Assembly: GCF_000467185.1 (NCBI RefSeq)
Contig: NZ_BATM01000037.1
Location: forward strand, 118,787-182,786
Source: Vibrio ezurae NBRC 102218
Lineage (GTDB): Bacteria > Pseudomonadota > Gammaproteobacteria > Enterobacterales > Vibrionaceae
Direction of reading: 5' to 3'
Length of the DNA: 64,000 nt
Part shown: positions 18,503 through 29,596 of the stretch, one piece after another
Position numbering within the stretch: position 1 is the first letter of the stretch
Layout of the letters: each line of letters opens with the position of its first letter
The notes under the pieces: model-generated
Told to the model about the DNA's origin: nothing
What the model saw: the letters and a program-made list of their open reading frames with translations, nothing else
Database searches by the model: none
Translations under genes and position numbers: made by a program

Positions 18503-18628
18503 ATGTTTACTGCTTTCGGTCTCATATTGTGTTTGAGTGCAATCGGCTTGCTAGTGCGCAATGGATTAAAAAAGAGGGGAGAAGGGTACGGATATGAAAA
18601 AGCCCTAGCTCGAAGAGCTAGGGCTTAA
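18503..18628 (+). CDS. possible 41-residue small membrane protein
   Basis: An ATG-started frame encodes a hydrophobic helix (FTAFGLILCLSAIGLLV, residues 2-18) followed by a strongly basic tail (RNGLKKRGEGYGYEK, then ALARRARA). This resembles many bacterial small single-pass membrane proteins. Against it: no clear ribosome site precedes the ATG, and the last ten codons overlap the ppc terminator hairpin, which by itself would yield the Ala/Arg-rich end. An upstream TTG at 18464 could extend it to 54 residues. No family is recognised. Confidence 0.3.
   Translation: MFTAFGLILCLSAIGLLVRNGLKKRGEGYGYEKALARRARA
18597..18626 (-). terminator. ppc terminator
   Basis: An 11-bp perfect stem (AGCCCTAGCTC / GAGCTAGGGCT) with a 3-base loop, followed on the minus strand by a T run, 25 bases beyond the ppc stop. 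Confidence 0.9.
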
Positions 18629-18650
18629 GGATTAGCCTGACAGACTGAAT

Positions 18651-21281
18651 TTAACCTGTGTTGCGCATTCCTGCTGCAATACCGGCAATAGTAATCATCA
18701 GTGCTTCTTCAAGCTCTGGATTATTCTGTTCTGTTTGTCTGGTGCGCTTCAGAAGCTCAACTTGCAACATGTTCAATGGATCAACATAGATGTTGCGTAG
18801 ACGTATAGACTCTAGACCCCATGGGTCACTTTGCATTAGGTTCTCGTTATTTTCTACTTTAAGAACAGTTTGAATGTCTTTTTGTAGTTGTTCACGAAGG
18901 TTTTCACCTAAACGCCATAGTGATGGGTCTGTAAGCTTCTCATCATACAGTTTAGAGATATCCATGCTGCACTTGTAGTACACCATTTCAAGCATACCTA
19001 AGCGAGTAGAGAAGAATGGCCATTCACGACACATCTCTTCTAGTAACTCTAGGTGGCCTTTATCAATTGAGTATTGAATCGCTTCGCCTGCGCCTAACCA
19101 TGCAGGAAGTACCAGACGGTTTTGGCTCCATGAGAAGATCCATGGGATAGCACGTAGGCTTTCTACGCCACCTTTCGGGTTACGCTTCGAAGGACGAGAG
19201 CCTAGAGGCAGTTTACCTAACTCAAGTTCCGGTGTTGCCGCGCGGAAATAAGGAACAAAGTCCGCTTCACCACGTACGACATTACGGTAAGACTCACAAG
19301 AAACCTGTGACAATACTTCCATCAGATCACGCCAATCTTGTTTTGGCTCTGGAGGTGGAAGAAGGTTCGCTTCTAAAATGGCGCTAGCGTATAAGTGCAA
19401 GCTGTTTACTGCTACTTGTGGTAGACCAAGCTTAAAGCGAATCATCTCACCTTGCTCTGTCACACGTAGGCCACCTTTTAAGCTTTTTGGTGGTTGCGAT
19501 AGCAATGCTGCGTGCGCAGGAGCGCCACCACGACCGATAGTGCCACCACGACCATGGAACAATGTAAGGTCGATGTTTTCAACTTCAGAGACCTTAACCA
19601 GCTTATCCATTGCATCGTATTGTGCCCAGCCAGCAGACATTACACCGGCATCTTTTGCTGAGTCAGAGTAGCCAATCATGACCATCTGTTCGCCTTGGAT
19701 AAATCCGCGATACCAATCAATGCTATACAGCTGTTGCATGACGGCTTCTGAGTTATTTAAATCTTCTAGAGTTTCAAATAATGGACAAACGCCTAAGCGG
19801 AACTTACAGCCCGCTTCACGTAGCAATAAGTGAACAGCAAGTACATCAGAAGCGGTACGTGCCATTGAAATAACATAAGAGCCAAAGGCTTCTTTAGGGT
19901 GAGCTGCAACCGTCTTACAGGTTTCAATCACCTCTTTAACCATTGGTGATGGTTCCCAGTTGTGTGGGATAAGAGGTCGGTTATCGCTCAGCTCTTTTAC
20001 TAAGAAGGAAACCTTGTCTTGTTCACTCCACTGGTCGTAGTCACCCAGACCTAAGAAACGCGTTACTTCAGATAGAGCATTAGAGTGTTCTGTGCTTTCT
20101 TGGCGAATATCGAGTCGAACCAAGTGAACACCAAAACATTTGATGCGACGAAGTGTATCAAGCAGTGAGCCTTCAGCAATGACACCCATGCCACACTCAT
20201 GTAGCGAGGTGTAGATGGTATGCAGTGGTTCCCACAGTTGGTCAGCTGTTTCTAAGATAGTGACATTTGGAATCGTATCGCCAGCCAGTCTTGCAGCAAT
20301 AGACTTACGAGTGTTATTAAGCAGAGTGCGAATTTCTTTTAGGATGCCACGATACGGTTCGTGACTATCGCCAGCAAGCTCACGTACGGCTGCGTTACAC
20401 TCAATCATAGAGAGTTCAGTAATCAGCTCTTCAATATCAGTGTGGTATAGATCCGCCGCTTTCCAGCGAGATAGCCAAAGTACTTCTTGAGTAATGTTAT
20501 GAGTCACAAACGGGTTACCGTCTCTGTCTCCACCCATCCAAGAAGAGAAGTGCACTGGGCGAGCATCGATAGGTAGAGGCTCATCAAGGTGAGTCGATAC
20601 TCGTTCGTCTAACTCACGTAAGAAGTCAGGAACTGCTTCCCAAAGAGAGTTTTCAACAACAGCAAAGCCCCATTTAGCTTCATCAAGAGGGGTAGGGCGT
20701 TGTTGACGAATAACGTCAGAGTGCCAGCTTTGAGCAATAAGTTGCTCTAAACGACGTTCTGTTTTAGTGCGCTCAGAGTGACCAATATCGCTAAGCTCTA
20801 GCTTAGACAAACAATCGTTTATCTTAAGTAGCTTATTGATCATGGTGCGACGAGAGATTTCTGTAGGATGCGCAGTAAGTACTAATTCAATATTGAGGTT
20901 TTTGATTGCGTCTGAAGCTTCTTTTTTAGAGATCTCTTTCGCATTTAGCTTATTAAAGAGAGTTTGAAGTACATCAGGTTCGCAAACATGCTCTTCGCAA
21001 TGACGAGAAATTGTATGGTACTGATCGGCTATATTAGTCAGATTCAAAAATTGGTTGAATGCGCGAGCTACTGGGATAAATTGCTCATCCGGCAGGTTCT
21101 CAATCTCATGGATGAGAGCCTCTCTATCTTCTTTGTGACCGCTACGAGCTGACTTAGACAATTGACGAAGAGCTTCGATTTTATTAAAAATCTCCTCTCC
21201 GTGAGCGTCTTTAATGGTTCTGCCAAGTAGATTACCAAGCATCTTGACGTTACTGGTAAGTGCAGAATATTTCTTATTCAT
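18651..21281 (-). CDS. ppc: phosphoenolpyruvate carboxylase
   Basis: Ppc carboxylates phosphoenolpyruvate to oxaloacetate, refilling the TCA cycle. The ATG at 21281 with a GAGG site gives 876 residues (E. coli 883) and the family N-terminus [16 protein letters not shown]; an in-frame start at 21311 has no support. The catalytic histidine motif [13 protein letters not shown], the [14 protein letters not shown] loop, [23 protein letters not shown] and the conserved C-terminal MRNTG are all present. It diverges from no gene and stands alone between aphA and argE. Confidence 0.97.
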   Translation of the reverse strand: MNKKYSALTSNVKMLGNLLGRTIKDAHGEEIFNKIEALRQLSKSARSGHKEDREALIHEIENLPDEQFIPVARAFNQFLNLTNIADQYHTISRHCEEHVCEPDVLQTLFNKLNAKEISKKEASDAIKNLNIELVLTAHPTEISRRTMINKLLKINDCLSKLELSDIGHSERTKTERRLEQLIAQSWHSDVIRQQRPTPLDEAKWGFAVVENSLWEAVPDFLRELDERVSTHLDEPLPIDARPVHFSSWMGGDRDGNPFVTHNITQEVLWLSRWKAADLYHTDIEELITELSMIECNAAVRELAGDSHEPYRGILKEIRTLLNNTRKSIAARLAGDTIPNVTILETADQLWEPLHTIYTSLHECGMGVIAEGSLLDTLRRIKCFGVHLVRLDIRQESTEHSNALSEVTRFLGLGDYDQWSEQDKVSFLVKELSDNRPLIPHNWEPSPMVKEVIETCKTVAAHPKEAFGSYVISMARTASDVLAVHLLLREAGCKFRLGVCPLFETLEDLNNSEAVMQQLYSIDWYRGFIQGEQMVMIGYSDSAKDAGVMSAGWAQYDAMDKLVKVSEVENIDLTLFHGRGGTIGRGGAPAHAALLSQPPKSLKGGLRVTEQGEMIRFKLGLPQVAVNSLHLYASAILEANLLPPPEPKQDWRDLMEVLSQVSCESYRNVVRGEADFVPYFRAATPELELGKLPLGSRPSKRNPKGGVESLRAIPWIFSWSQNRLVLPAWLGAGEAIQYSIDKGHLELLEEMCREWPFFSTRLGMLEMVYYKCSMDISKLYDEKLTDPSLWRLGENLREQLQKDIQTVLKVENNENLMQSDPWGLESIRLRNIYVDPLNMLQVELLKRTRQTEQNNPELEEALMITIAGIAAGMRNTG

Positions 21282-21458
21282 TTCATTGAGCCTCGTAATT
21301 AAATTACACATCTTTCCTTGAGTTAAGATCCAATCTATCCAAGAAAAGGGGTAAGAGTCAAACTTTGAACAAATTTGATTGAAAAACCAACATCTGAATT
21401 GATTTGAATCATAATTGATATCTACAACAATTCAGATGCTGAAACTTAATTTCACATA

Positions 21459-22625
21459 CTATTCAGCTGAATTTGTGAAACAGTACTGGTTAATCGATTT
21501 TTGCAAAATATTAATCGTCGGATTAATAAAATCTAAACTCAAAAACTCATCAGGTTGATGCGCTTGATCAATAGAACCGGGTCCCATGACTAAAGTTGGA
21601 CATAATTCTTGTAAAAACGGTGCTTCGGTACAGTAGTTGACGGTTTGTGACTCTGTTTCACACAGCTGTTGCATATCTTGTACAAAATGATGCTCAGCAT
21701 GACATTCATAGCCTGGGATAGGTGGGTGTAGTGGATTAACCTCGATTCGTCCCGGCCATTTTTGCATTACAGTTTGTAAATGTTCTTGTAGTAATTGATC
21801 TAAGCTCTCAAGGCTTAATCCGGGTAAAGGCCTTAAATCGTAGTGCAGTTCACAACATCCACAAATACGGTTAGGGCTATCACCACCGTGAATGTGCCCA
21901 AGATTTAGGGTCGGATTAGGGATAGCAAACCCTGGGTGATGATAATCTTTAATTAAGCGTTGTTTGAGCTGCATTAATGAGTACATCACCTCGTGCATGA
22001 TTTCGATAGCATTGACTCCCAATGCCGGATCGGAAGAGTGACCCGATTTACCGGTAATGCGAATGGCGTTTGCCATATGGCCTTTATGGCCCCGAATTGG
22101 CACTAAGTTCGTCGGCTCGCCTATGATGCAGTAGTCCGGTTTAAACGGAGCATCTTTGGTGAAATGTTTAGCGCCAAGCATGGTGGTCTCTTCGTCGCAA
22201 GTTGCGAGTATATAGAGTGGCTTCGTTTGCGTGCCCCAATCGGTACCGTTTTGTTGCATTTGTTTGACTGCATCTAAGATAAACGCAAAGAACCCTTTCA
22301 TGTCCGCTGTTCCCAATCCGTAATAGCGATTGTCGGAGAGTGTTAATTGGTGAGGGTCAAAATTCCAGCGTCCTTGGTCAAAGGGAACGGTATCAGTATG
22401 TCCTGCTAGCAATAAGCCACCTTCGCCAGTGCCAAGCTGAGCCATTAGATTGAGTTTTCCAGGTTCCACTTCTTCAGTCGTTACGACAAAGCCAAGATCT
22501 TCAAACCAAGTGGCAAGTTTAGCAATAACTTGCGCGTTTCCTTGGTCCCATTTGGGGTCGGTAGAGCTGATGGAAGAAGTACTTATCAAGCCTTGATAAA
22601 TATCAACAAATTTAGGTATTGGCAT
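21459..22625 (-). CDS. argE: acetylornithine deacetylase
   Basis: ArgE hydrolyses N-acetylornithine to ornithine and acetate in linear arginine synthesis. It is an M20-family metallohydrolase of 388 residues (E. coli 383). Metal-binding motifs are [33 protein letters not shown] (catalytic Glu-Glu), IIGEPTN and the C-terminal QAHQPDEFL histidine. It diverges from argC across 131 bases that should hold ArgR-controlled promoters. Confidence 0.96.
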   Translation of the reverse strand: MPIPKFVDIYQGLISTSSISSTDPKWDQGNAQVIAKLATWFEDLGFVVTTEEVEPGKLNLMAQLGTGEGGLLLAGHTDTVPFDQGRWNFDPHQLTLSDNRYYGLGTADMKGFFAFILDAVKQMQQNGTDWGTQTKPLYILATCDEETTMLGAKHFTKDAPFKPDYCIIGEPTNLVPIRGHKGHMANAIRITGKSGHSSDPALGVNAIEIMHEVMYSLMQLKQRLIKDYHHPGFAIPNPTLNLGHIHGGDSPNRICGCCELHYDLRPLPGLSLESLDQLLQEHLQTVMQKWPGRIEVNPLHPPIPGYECHAEHHFVQDMQQLCETESQTVNYCTEAPFLQELCPTLVMGPGSIDQAHQPDEFLSLDFINPTINILQKSINQYCFTNSAE

Positions 22626-22644
22626 ATTATCTTTACATCCACTA

Positions 22645-22729
22645 TTGACAGATAACTAATGAAAGGTTAAAACACATACTAAGTCACAAAGAATGAATAA
22701 AAAAGCGAAATAAGCCTTTTTATTTACAT
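22645..22729. promoter_or_regulatory. argE/argC divergent control region with candidate ARG boxes
   Basis: A TTGACA (22645-22650) and TAAAAC (22668-22673) spaced by 17 bases could drive argC. Just downstream, AATGAATAAAA (from 22692) matches the left half of an ARG box (wnTGAATwwwwATTCAnw), and an A/T-rich segment ending TTTACATT (to about 22729) could be a degenerate partner box 3 bases further on. Divergent argE/argC operators bound by ArgR are established in enterobacteria; the boxes here are imperfect. Confidence 0.4.
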
Positions 22730-22756
22730 TAATAATCAACTTTGCAGAGTCGGCTG

Positions 22757-23776
22757 ATGATTAACGAAAAACAACTTAAAGTAGCGATTATTGGAGCTAG
22801 CGGTTATACCGGCGCTGAACTTGCCAATATGGTACTGAAACATCCTAGTCTCACGCTATCAGGTTTGTATGTCTCAGCCAACAGTCTAGACGCAAATAAG
22901 CCTATCAGTCAGCTGCATGGTAAATTGCTAGGTAAAATTGATATGCCACTGTTGCCATTGAATGATGTGGATGCCGTTGCTCAACAGGCTGATATTGTTT
23001 TCCTTGCTACCGCTCACCAAGTGAGCCATGACTTAGCACCGGTATTTTTAAAGCATAGCTGTCAAGTTTTTGACTTGTCTGGTGCATACAGAGTGCAAGG
23101 CGATGATTTCTACACTCAATACTACGGTTTTGAGCACGAACATTTAACTGAACTTGAACAAGCCGTGTACGGCCTAGCGGAATGGAATAAAGAGCAGATT
23201 TCGCAGACTGATCTAGTCGCTGTGGCAGGATGTTACCCAACTGCGTCGCAATTGGCGATTAAGCCAATTATTGAAGCGGGTTTACTGGATAGTAAGCAAT
23301 GGCCGGTTATCAATGCGGTGAGCGGCGTTTCTGGCGCAGGAATCAAAGCCAGCAAAACCAATAGCTTTTGCGAAGTGAGCTTACAGGCGTATGGTGTATT
23401 TACTCACCGTCATCAACCTGAAATTTCAAACCACTTAGGGCAAGAGGTGATCTTTACTCCCCACCTAGGTAATTTTAAACGCGGTATTTTAGCGACTATT
23501 ACGCTCAAGCTGGCTGACAACGTGAGCGCAGAACAAGTAGAGCAAGTGTTTACCGCAGCCTACAGCGACGCTGAGTTAGTAAGGCTAAAGCATCAAGACA
23601 TGCCTAAGATTCAAGACGTGGAATACACACCGTTCTGCGATATTGGTTGGAAAGTACAAGGTCAGCATCTTATCGTCGTTTCTGCGATTGATAACCTATT
23701 AAAAGGGGCATCTGCGCAAGCAATGCAATGTTTGAATATTCGTAATCAATTCCCTGAAACAACAGCGTTGTTTTAA
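22757..23776 (+). CDS. argC: N-acetyl-gamma-glutamyl-phosphate reductase
   Basis: ArgC reduces N-acetylglutamyl phosphate to the semialdehyde with NADPH. The ATG at 22757 gives 339 residues (E. coli 334) with a short N-terminal extension before [15 protein letters not shown], the NADP-binding motif. The catalytic cysteine is in [14 protein letters not shown], and the C-terminal histidine-containing THRHQPEI segment is present. The ribosome site is poor (a lone GAG), and a TTG at 22742 is an alternative start. It is the first gene of argC-B-G-HA. Confidence 0.95.
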   Translation: MINEKQLKVAIIGASGYTGAELANMVLKHPSLTLSGLYVSANSLDANKPISQLHGKLLGKIDMPLLPLNDVDAVAQQADIVFLATAHQVSHDLAPVFLKHSCQVFDLSGAYRVQGDDFYTQYYGFEHEHLTELEQAVYGLAEWNKEQISQTDLVAVAGCYPTASQLAIKPIIEAGLLDSKQWPVINAVSGVSGAGIKASKTNSFCEVSLQAYGVFTHRHQPEISNHLGQEVIFTPHLGNFKRGILATITLKLADNVSAEQVEQVFTAAYSDAELVRLKHQDMPKIQDVEYTPFCDIGWKVQGQHLIVVSAIDNLLKGASAQAMQCLNIRNQFPETTALF

Positions 23777-23798
23777 GTCGTCGCAAAGGAAGTCATTT

Positions 23799-24581
23799 AT
23801 GAGCACATTACCGTTGGTTATTAAGTTAGGTGGAGCTGCACTTGAATGTAGCGAAACTTTGTCAAAACTATTTAAAGCGATTGAACAGGCATCTCAACAA
23901 TCTCAACGTTCAATTGTTGTAGTACACGGAGGTGGTTATTTAGTGGATGAATTGCTAAATAGCTTACAACTTACTTCCACTAAAAAAGATGGACTGCGTG
24001 TGACTCCACAAGAGCAGATCCCTCTAATTACAGGCGCACTCGCGGGCACGGCCAACAAAATGCTACAAGGTGAAGCGATTAAAGCGGGTTTAAAAACCGT
24101 AGGTTTATGCCTTGCCGATGGCGGATTGTGTCATATTGAACAGCTTGATCCTGAATTGGGTGCAGTTGGTAAAGCAACGCCTGGTGACGCAAGTTTATTA
24201 CAAGCCATTTTGGCGACCAACACATTACCTATCATTAGCTCAATTGGTTTAACAACAGCTGGGCAAATGATGAATGTGAATGCAGACCAAGCCGCCGTAG
24301 CCGTTGCGGGTGCTTTGGATGCGGAATTGGCATTATTGTCTGATGTGAGTGGTGTATTGGATGGCAAAGGACATTTGCTTGAGAGTCTAGATAAACCTCA
24401 CGCAGATGAATTGATTCATGGACAAGTGATTACCGACGGAATGATCGTCAAGGTTCAAGCTGCGCTGCAAGCGGCTAGCGATTTAGGTCGACCTATCCAA
24501 GTCGCTTCTTGGCGCTACCCAGAAAAATTAGAACAACTGTTTGCCGGACAAAATGTTGGCACCCTTTTTCAGCCTGAATAG
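23799..24581 (+). CDS. argB: acetylglutamate kinase
   Basis: ArgB phosphorylates N-acetylglutamate, the second step of arginine synthesis. The 260-residue protein (E. coli 258) belongs to the amino-acid kinase family: [10 protein letters not shown] holds the phosphate-binding lysine, [13 protein letters not shown] binds substrate and [15 protein letters not shown] lies near the ATP site. It lacks the N-terminal helix of arginine-inhibited hexameric forms, consistent with control at the synthase step. It lies 22 bases after argC with an AAAGGAAG site. Confidence 0.96.
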   Translation: MSTLPLVIKLGGAALECSETLSKLFKAIEQASQQSQRSIVVVHGGGYLVDELLNSLQLTSTKKDGLRVTPQEQIPLITGALAGTANKMLQGEAIKAGLKTVGLCLADGGLCHIEQLDPELGAVGKATPGDASLLQAILATNTLPIISSIGLTTAGQMMNVNADQAAVAVAGALDAELALLSDVSGVLDGKGHLLESLDKPHADELIHGQVITDGMIVKVQAALQAASDLGRPIQVASWRYPEKLEQLFAGQNVGTLFQPE

Positions 24582-24658
24582 TAGGCAATTACATTTAGTA
24601 AATAACAATTATTAGGAATGTTCCACAAGCAACGTTCCTATTTATCGGAGAATTTAGT

Positions 24659-25873
24659 ATGAGCAAAGTTAAAGTAAATAAGGTTGTTGTAGCCTATTCT
24701 GGTGGCCTAGATACATCAGTTATCATCCCTTGGCTAAAAGAAAACTACGGCTGTGAAGTTGTGGCATTTGTGGCGGATGTAGGTCAGGGCGAAGAAGAGC
24801 TACAAGGCATCGAAGAAAAAGCGAAAGCATCAGGTGCATCGGCTTGTTACATTGCTGACCTAAAAGAAGAAATGGTAGCAGATTACATCTTCCCAACCCT
24901 AAAAACAGGCGCATGCTACGAAGGTAAGTACCTACTAGGCACTTCTATGGCACGTCCTATTATCGCTAAGGCTCAAGTTGAAGTAGCACGTAAAGTAGGT
25001 GCAGACGCACTCTGTCATGGCTGTACAGGTAAAGGTAATGACCAAGTTCGTTTTGAAGGCGCATTTGCTGCTCTAGCACCAGACCTACATGTAATTGCTC
25101 CTTGGCGTGAGTGGGATCTAGTAAGCCGTGAAGAGTGTCTAGATTACCTAGCTGAGCGTAACATCCCTTGTTCTGCATCACTGACTAAGATCTACTCTCG
25201 TGATGCAAACGCATGGCACATCTCAACAGAAGGTGGCGTTCTAGAAGATACATGGAATGCGCCAAATGATGATTGCTGGGCATGGACAGTCGATCCAGAG
25301 CAAGCGCCAAACGAATCAGAAACAGTGACTGTTAAAGTTGAAAAAGGCGAAGTGACTGAGATCAATGGCGAGAAAATGACGCCATACAACGCGCTAGTAT
25401 TCTTAAATGAAAAAGGCGTTAAACACGGTGTTGGTCGTATTGATATCGTAGAAAACCGTCTTGTTGGTATGAAATCTCGTGGTTGTTACGAAACTCCAGG
25501 GGGCACTATCATCATGGAAGCGCTACGTGCTGTTGAGCAACTTGTGCTGGATAAAGCCGCTTTTGAATTCCGTGAAGAGTTGGGCGTAAAAGCGTCTCAC
25601 CTTGTCTATGATGGCCGTTGGTTTACTCCATTATGTCGTTCAATCCTTGCTGCTTCAGATGAACTGGCTCAAGATGTGAATGGTGAAGTAGTGATTAAAT
25701 TGTATAAAGGTCAAGCCACCGTTGTTCAGAAACGTTCTGACAACAGCCTTTACTCTGAAGAGTTTGCTACATTCGGCGAAGACGAAGTGTACGACCAAAG
25801 CCATGCTGAAGGCTTTATCCGTCTGTACTCGCTTTCAAGCAGAATCCGCGCTCTTAATGAATTAAAGAAATAG
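24659..25873 (+). CDS. argG: argininosuccinate synthase
   Basis: ArgG joins citrulline and aspartate using ATP to make argininosuccinate. The 404-residue length and the PP-loop [17 protein letters not shown] near the N-terminus identify the short ArgG type common outside the enterics (E. coli's is 447 residues and distinct). Other family signatures are [15 protein letters not shown] and [14 protein letters not shown]. It is 77 bases after argB in the arg operon. Confidence 0.96.
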   Translation: MSKVKVNKVVVAYSGGLDTSVIIPWLKENYGCEVVAFVADVGQGEEELQGIEEKAKASGASACYIADLKEEMVADYIFPTLKTGACYEGKYLLGTSMARPIIAKAQVEVARKVGADALCHGCTGKGNDQVRFEGAFAALAPDLHVIAPWREWDLVSREECLDYLAERNIPCSASLTKIYSRDANAWHISTEGGVLEDTWNAPNDDCWAWTVDPEQAPNESETVTVKVEKGEVTEINGEKMTPYNALVFLNEKGVKHGVGRIDIVENRLVGMKSRGCYETPGGTIIMEALRAVEQLVLDKAAFEFREELGVKASHLVYDGRWFTPLCRSILAASDELAQDVNGEVVIKLYKGQATVVQKRSDNSLYSEEFATFGEDEVYDQSHAEGFIRLYSLSSRIRALNELKK

Positions 25874-25929
25874 CGTTAAAAATAGAATAAAGTAAGCAGC
25901 ATTAGACTAAGGAATTTCAGGAGAACACA

Positions 25930-27804
25930 ATGGCATTATGGGGCGGTAGATTTACCCAAGCAGCAGACACTCGGTTTAAACAGTTCAACGATTCACTTCG
26001 CTTTGATTACCGATTGGCTGAGCAAGACATTGTTGGCTCGATCGCTTGGTCTAAGGCTCTGCATTCGGTCAATGTTCTAACAGAAGAAGAGCAACAGAAA
26101 CTTGAGTTAGCACTTAACGAGCTAAAACTGGAAGTGATGGAGGATCCTGAACAGATCCTTCAATCTGATGCTGAAGATATCCACTCATGGGTAGAGCAAC
26201 AGTTAATCGGCAAAGTAGGGGATCTGGGTAAGAAGCTACACACCGGTCGTTCACGTAACGATCAGGTAGCAACGGATCTTAAACTGTGGTGTCGTCAGCA
26301 AGGTAATCAACTGTTGATTGCGCTAGATAAACTGCAAACCAAAATGGTTTCTGTGGCTGAGCAACATCAAGGCACGGTATTGCCAGGTTACACGCACTTA
26401 CAGCGTGCTCAGCCGGTGACGTTTGCACACTGGTGTCTTGCCTACGTTGAAATGCTAGAGCGTGATTACTCAAGATTGAGTGACGCAATCAAGCGTTTGG
26501 ATACTTGTCCGCTCGGTTCTGGCGCATTGGCGGGTACGGCTTATCCAATGGATAGAGAGCAACTTGCACATTCACTGGGCTTTCGTCGTGCAACCCGTAA
26601 CAGTCTAGATTCTGTTTCTGATCGTGACCATGTTATGGAGCTGATGTCGATTGCATCACTGTCAATGTTGCACCTGTCTCGTCTGGCAGAAGATATGATC
26701 TTCTACAACTCAGGTGAGTCTAACTTCATTGAATTAGCGGATACTGTGACTTCAGGTTCTTCATTGATGCCACAGAAGAAAAACCCAGATGCACTAGAGC
26801 TGATTCGTGGTAAGTGTGGCCGTGTGTACGGTTCACTGGCTGGCATGATGATGACAGTTAAAGCATTGCCACTAGCGTACAACAAAGACATGCAAGAAGA
26901 TAAGGAAGGTCTATTTGACGCCTTAGACACTTGGAACGATTGTATGGAAATGGCAGGTCTGTGTTTTGAAGGCATTAAAGTGAACGGTGAACGTACACTT
27001 GAAGCGGCGAAACAAGGCTATGCGAACTCTACTGAGCTTGCTGATTACCTAGTAGCGAAAGGCATTCCATTCCGTGAAGCGCACCATATTGTTGGGGTTG
27101 CGGTTGTAGCGGCCATTGCTAAAGGTTGCGCTCTGGAAGAGTTGAGCATTGAAGAGCTGAAACAGTTCTCTGATGTGATTGAGCATGATGTGTACGAGAT
27201 TCTGACTATAGACTCTTGTCTTGAGAAGCGTTCGGCACTGGGCGGCGTAAGCCCGCAACAGGTGGCGCATGCGGTTGAACAAGCACAGCAACGTTTAGAG
27301 CAAAGAGACACCTCTGGCGTTAAAGTTCGCGCTGCTCGCCTCACTGATATCGATACCTTAGAAGGTATGGTGGCTTACTGGGCTGGCTTAGGTGAAAACT
27401 TGCCGCGTAGCCGCAGTGAACTCATCCGTGATATTGGCTCTTTTGCGGTCGCAGAGCATCTCGGTGAAGTGACCGGTTGTGCTTCTCTGTATGTGTATGA
27501 CTCAGGCTTAGCTGAAATTCGTTCTCTAGGTGTAGAAGCGGGTTGGCAAGGGCAAGGTCAAGGTACTGCGGTTGTACAGCACTTGGTAGAACGAGCTCGT
27601 CAAATGGCGATTAAGAAAGTCTTTGTACTGACTAGAACGCCAGAGTTCTTTATGAAGCATCACTTCATTCCGACCTCAAAAATGCTACTGCCAGAGAAAG
27701 TACTAAAAGACTGTGAACAATGTCCACGTCAACATGCGTGTGATGAAGTGGCATTAGAACTGAATCTTAATGAGCAAATCATTGCTACGGTTAACGTCGC
27801 TTAA
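25930..27804 (+). CDS. argH: ArgH-ArgA fusion: argininosuccinate lyase with C-terminal N-acetylglutamate synthase
   Basis: Residues 1 to about 460 form argininosuccinate lyase (fumarase/aspartase fold), with [13 protein letters not shown], the [20 protein letters not shown] signature and the LGGVSPQQV ending; this releases arginine and fumarate. Residues from about 463 to 624 add a GNAT acetyltransferase with an acetyl-CoA loop ([15 protein letters not shown]) that should make N-acetylglutamate, the first pathway step. Such ArgH(A) proteins are known in Moritella and vibrios. Typical ArgH is about 457 residues, so the 624 here are fully explained by the fusion. The first and last steps are thus one polypeptide at the end of the operon. 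Confidence 0.95.
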   Translation: MALWGGRFTQAADTRFKQFNDSLRFDYRLAEQDIVGSIAWSKALHSVNVLTEEEQQKLELALNELKLEVMEDPEQILQSDAEDIHSWVEQQLIGKVGDLGKKLHTGRSRNDQVATDLKLWCRQQGNQLLIALDKLQTKMVSVAEQHQGTVLPGYTHLQRAQPVTFAHWCLAYVEMLERDYSRLSDAIKRLDTCPLGSGALAGTAYPMDREQLAHSLGFRRATRNSLDSVSDRDHVMELMSIASLSMLHLSRLAEDMIFYNSGESNFIELADTVTSGSSLMPQKKNPDALELIRGKCGRVYGSLAGMMMTVKALPLAYNKDMQEDKEGLFDALDTWNDCMEMAGLCFEGIKVNGERTLEAAKQGYANSTELADYLVAKGIPFREAHHIVGVAVVAAIAKGCALEELSIEELKQFSDVIEHDVYEILTIDSCLEKRSALGGVSPQQVAHAVEQAQQRLEQRDTSGVKVRAARLTDIDTLEGMVAYWAGLGENLPRSRSELIRDIGSFAVAEHLGEVTGCASLYVYDSGLAEIRSLGVEAGWQGQGQGTAVVQHLVERARQMAIKKVFVLTRTPEFFMKHHFIPTSKMLLPEKVLKDCEQCPRQHACDEVALELNLNEQIIATVNVA

Positions 27805-27890
27805 TATTGCCATCCTTACATACCAAGTGCTGCTCTAAGTCGCTGTAGCGGTATGACAAAGTAAGGGACTTCTTCGGTGACTCTCTAATC

Positions 27891-27922
27891 GCCCTTGAAC
27901 AATACTGTTCAGGGGCTTTTTT
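27891..27922 (+). terminator. terminator of the argCBGH operon
   Basis: A 10-bp stem (GCCCTTGAAC / GTTCAGGGGC, one G-T pair) followed by TTTTTT, about 87 bases after the argH stop. Confidence 0.9.
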
Positions 27923-28083
27923 ATTTTTCCTGCGCTATTTCTAATCACTGACTTAGTGTGATTGGTACGATAGCGGCTTTTTGCACATTGCTATTCGATC
28001 TCGTCGACATTTCAGAGCATATATAAATGCTAGAAATTTCAACCTATTTACAATGCTATCTCTATTTTAGGAGAACGAAGATC

Positions 28084-28431
28084 ATGATTGAACGCCAACA
28101 AACCAAACAACGAATGAGCCGTATTGTTAAGCACAATGGCACAATCTACCTCTGCGGTCAGGTGTGTGCTGATGCGACTCAAGGCATTACTGAGCAAACG
28201 CAAACCATGTTAGATAAAGTTGAACAATTATTGCTCGAAGCAGGTAGCGATAAACAACACATGCTCTCAGCGACCATTTACATCAAGGACATGCAATATT
28301 TTCAGGAAATGAATGCTGTTTGGGATGCTTGGGTGCCTGAAGGGTATGCTCCTGCAAGAGCGTGTGTGACGGCAAATATGGCAAGGGAAGCTTTGTTGGT
28401 TGAAATTTCAGTGGTTGCGGCTGAAAAGTAG
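28084..28431 (+). CDS. RidA-family protein (YoaB-like)
   Basis: RidA-type proteins hydrolyse reactive enamine/imine intermediates; subfamilies differ and this one is closest by eye to E. coli YoaB. The ATG at 28084 with AGGAG upstream gives 115 residues (an in-frame start at 28027 adds 19 poorly matching residues). Family stretches are [37 protein letters not shown] and APARACV, which holds the conserved arginine. It has its own transcription unit between the arg operon terminator and oxyR. Confidence 0.88.
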   Translation: MIERQQTKQRMSRIVKHNGTIYLCGQVCADATQGITEQTQTMLDKVEQLLLEAGSDKQHMLSATIYIKDMQYFQEMNAVWDAWVPEGYAPARACVTANMAREALLVEISVVAAEK

Positions 28432-28589
28432 TAGCGGGTACTTTCCTCACTTTCTATGAAAGAGAGTGCATCTAAATCTATAACTAAAATATTGTTTTCG
28501 AAGCATTTCTAAGTGATTTAGGAATTCTTTTGATAGGTGGTGAGGTTTGGTGGTATCTTTTTCACAGATAAACCTATAGAGAAAAACTT

Positions 28590-29483
28590 GTGAATATTAG
28601 AGATTTTGAATATTTAGTGTCTTTGGCTGAGCACAAACATTTTCGCAAGGCGGCTGAAGCATGCTTTGTTAGTCAGCCGACGTTGAGTGGTCAAATTCGT
28701 AAGCTTGAAGATGAGTTAGGCACCGCGTTATTAGAAAGAAGCAGTCGCAAAGTACTGTTTACAGATGCAGGGCTGTTACTTGTCGAGCAGGCTAAGAAAA
28801 TACTGGTCGATATTAAGCAATTTACCGACATGGCCAGTGCGCAGGGTGACTCTATGCAAGGGCCGGTACATATTGGATTTATTCCGACGGTTGGTCCATA
28901 TCTGATGCCGCGCATTGTACCGAAGATCAAACATGATTTTCCTGATTTAGAAGTGTTTCTTTATGAAGCTCAGACCCATCAGTTGGTGGCACAACTGGAA
29001 GAGGGGAAATTGGATTGTTTGATTCTGGCTGCAGTAAAAGAGACGGAACAGTTTAATGAGCTGGCTATTTATGATGAGCCGTTAGTGCTTGCTGTTCCTG
29101 AAAATCACAAGTGGAGTGGCTTGTCTCAGCTGGATATGCAAAAGCTTGAGGGCAATACGGTTCTTTTCCTTGGCGATGGACACTGCTTACGTGACCAAGC
29201 ATTAGGCTTTTGTTTTGCCTCTGGCGCAGTAGAAGATCAACGCTTTAAAGCGACCAGCCTAGAAACGCTAAGAAACATGGTTTCAGCAGGCTCTGGTGTG
29301 ACTTTATTGCCAGAATTGGCCGTGCCTCAAGAGAAGTCAAAAGATGGCGTTTGCTATATCGAAGCAGTAAATCCAAAACCATTTAGAAAGTTAGTTTTGG
29401 CTTATCGACCAGGTTCACCATTTAAACCAAGATTTGAAGCACTAGCGAAGTACATTGCCAATAGTTTGAGTGATAGTGAGTAA
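28590..29483 (+). CDS. oxyR: hydrogen peroxide sensor OxyR
   Basis: OxyR is a LysR-type regulator that activates peroxide defence genes when Cys199 and Cys208 form a disulfide. Both cysteines fall at exactly residues 199 and 208 here (GDGHCLRDQALGFC). The N-terminal helix-turn-helix (HFRKAAEACFVSQPTLSGQIRKLE) is standard. Length is 297 (E. coli 305), with a shorter C-terminus. It begins with GTG, preceded only by a weak TAGAGA. Many vibrios have a peroxiredoxin gene beside oxyR; here the upstream neighbour is a RidA gene. Confidence 0.96.
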   Translation: MNIRDFEYLVSLAEHKHFRKAAEACFVSQPTLSGQIRKLEDELGTALLERSSRKVLFTDAGLLLVEQAKKILVDIKQFTDMASAQGDSMQGPVHIGFIPTVGPYLMPRIVPKIKHDFPDLEVFLYEAQTHQLVAQLEEGKLDCLILAAVKETEQFNELAIYDEPLVLAVPENHKWSGLSQLDMQKLEGNTVLFLGDGHCLRDQALGFCFASGAVEDQRFKATSLETLRNMVSAGSGVTLLPELAVPQEKSKDGVCYIEAVNPKPFRKLVLAYRPGSPFKPRFEALAKYIANSLSDSE

Positions 29484-29551
29484 TGCAGTGAGTTAAACGC
29501 CCTACAGAGGTGTTGCCACTGTTGTAATGAGCGTTATCCATTGGATACAAA

Positions 29552-29580
29552 AAGGCCCAGACATTAAGTGTCTGGGCCTT
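29552..29580. terminator. bidirectional terminator between oxyR and mrcA
   Basis: A 12-bp perfect stem (AAGGCCCAGACA / TGTCTGGGCCTT, TTAAG loop). On the minus strand it is followed by TTTTTG, so it fits mrcA best; it also lies downstream of oxyR. Confidence 0.88.
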
Positions 29581-29596
29581 CTTATTTATGACAGAA

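Larger units (their letters stand above)
18230..18650. other. aphA upstream region / ppc downstream region
   Basis: This 421-base gap holds the aphA promoter and leader (from 18230 upward, read on the minus strand), a possible LuxR/HapR-type box at 18373-18388, a weak GAGA/TCTC hairpin followed by seven T at about 18392-18413, a candidate small ORF on the plus strand (18503-18628), and the ppc terminator (18597-18626). No larger gene is present. Confidence 0.6.
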
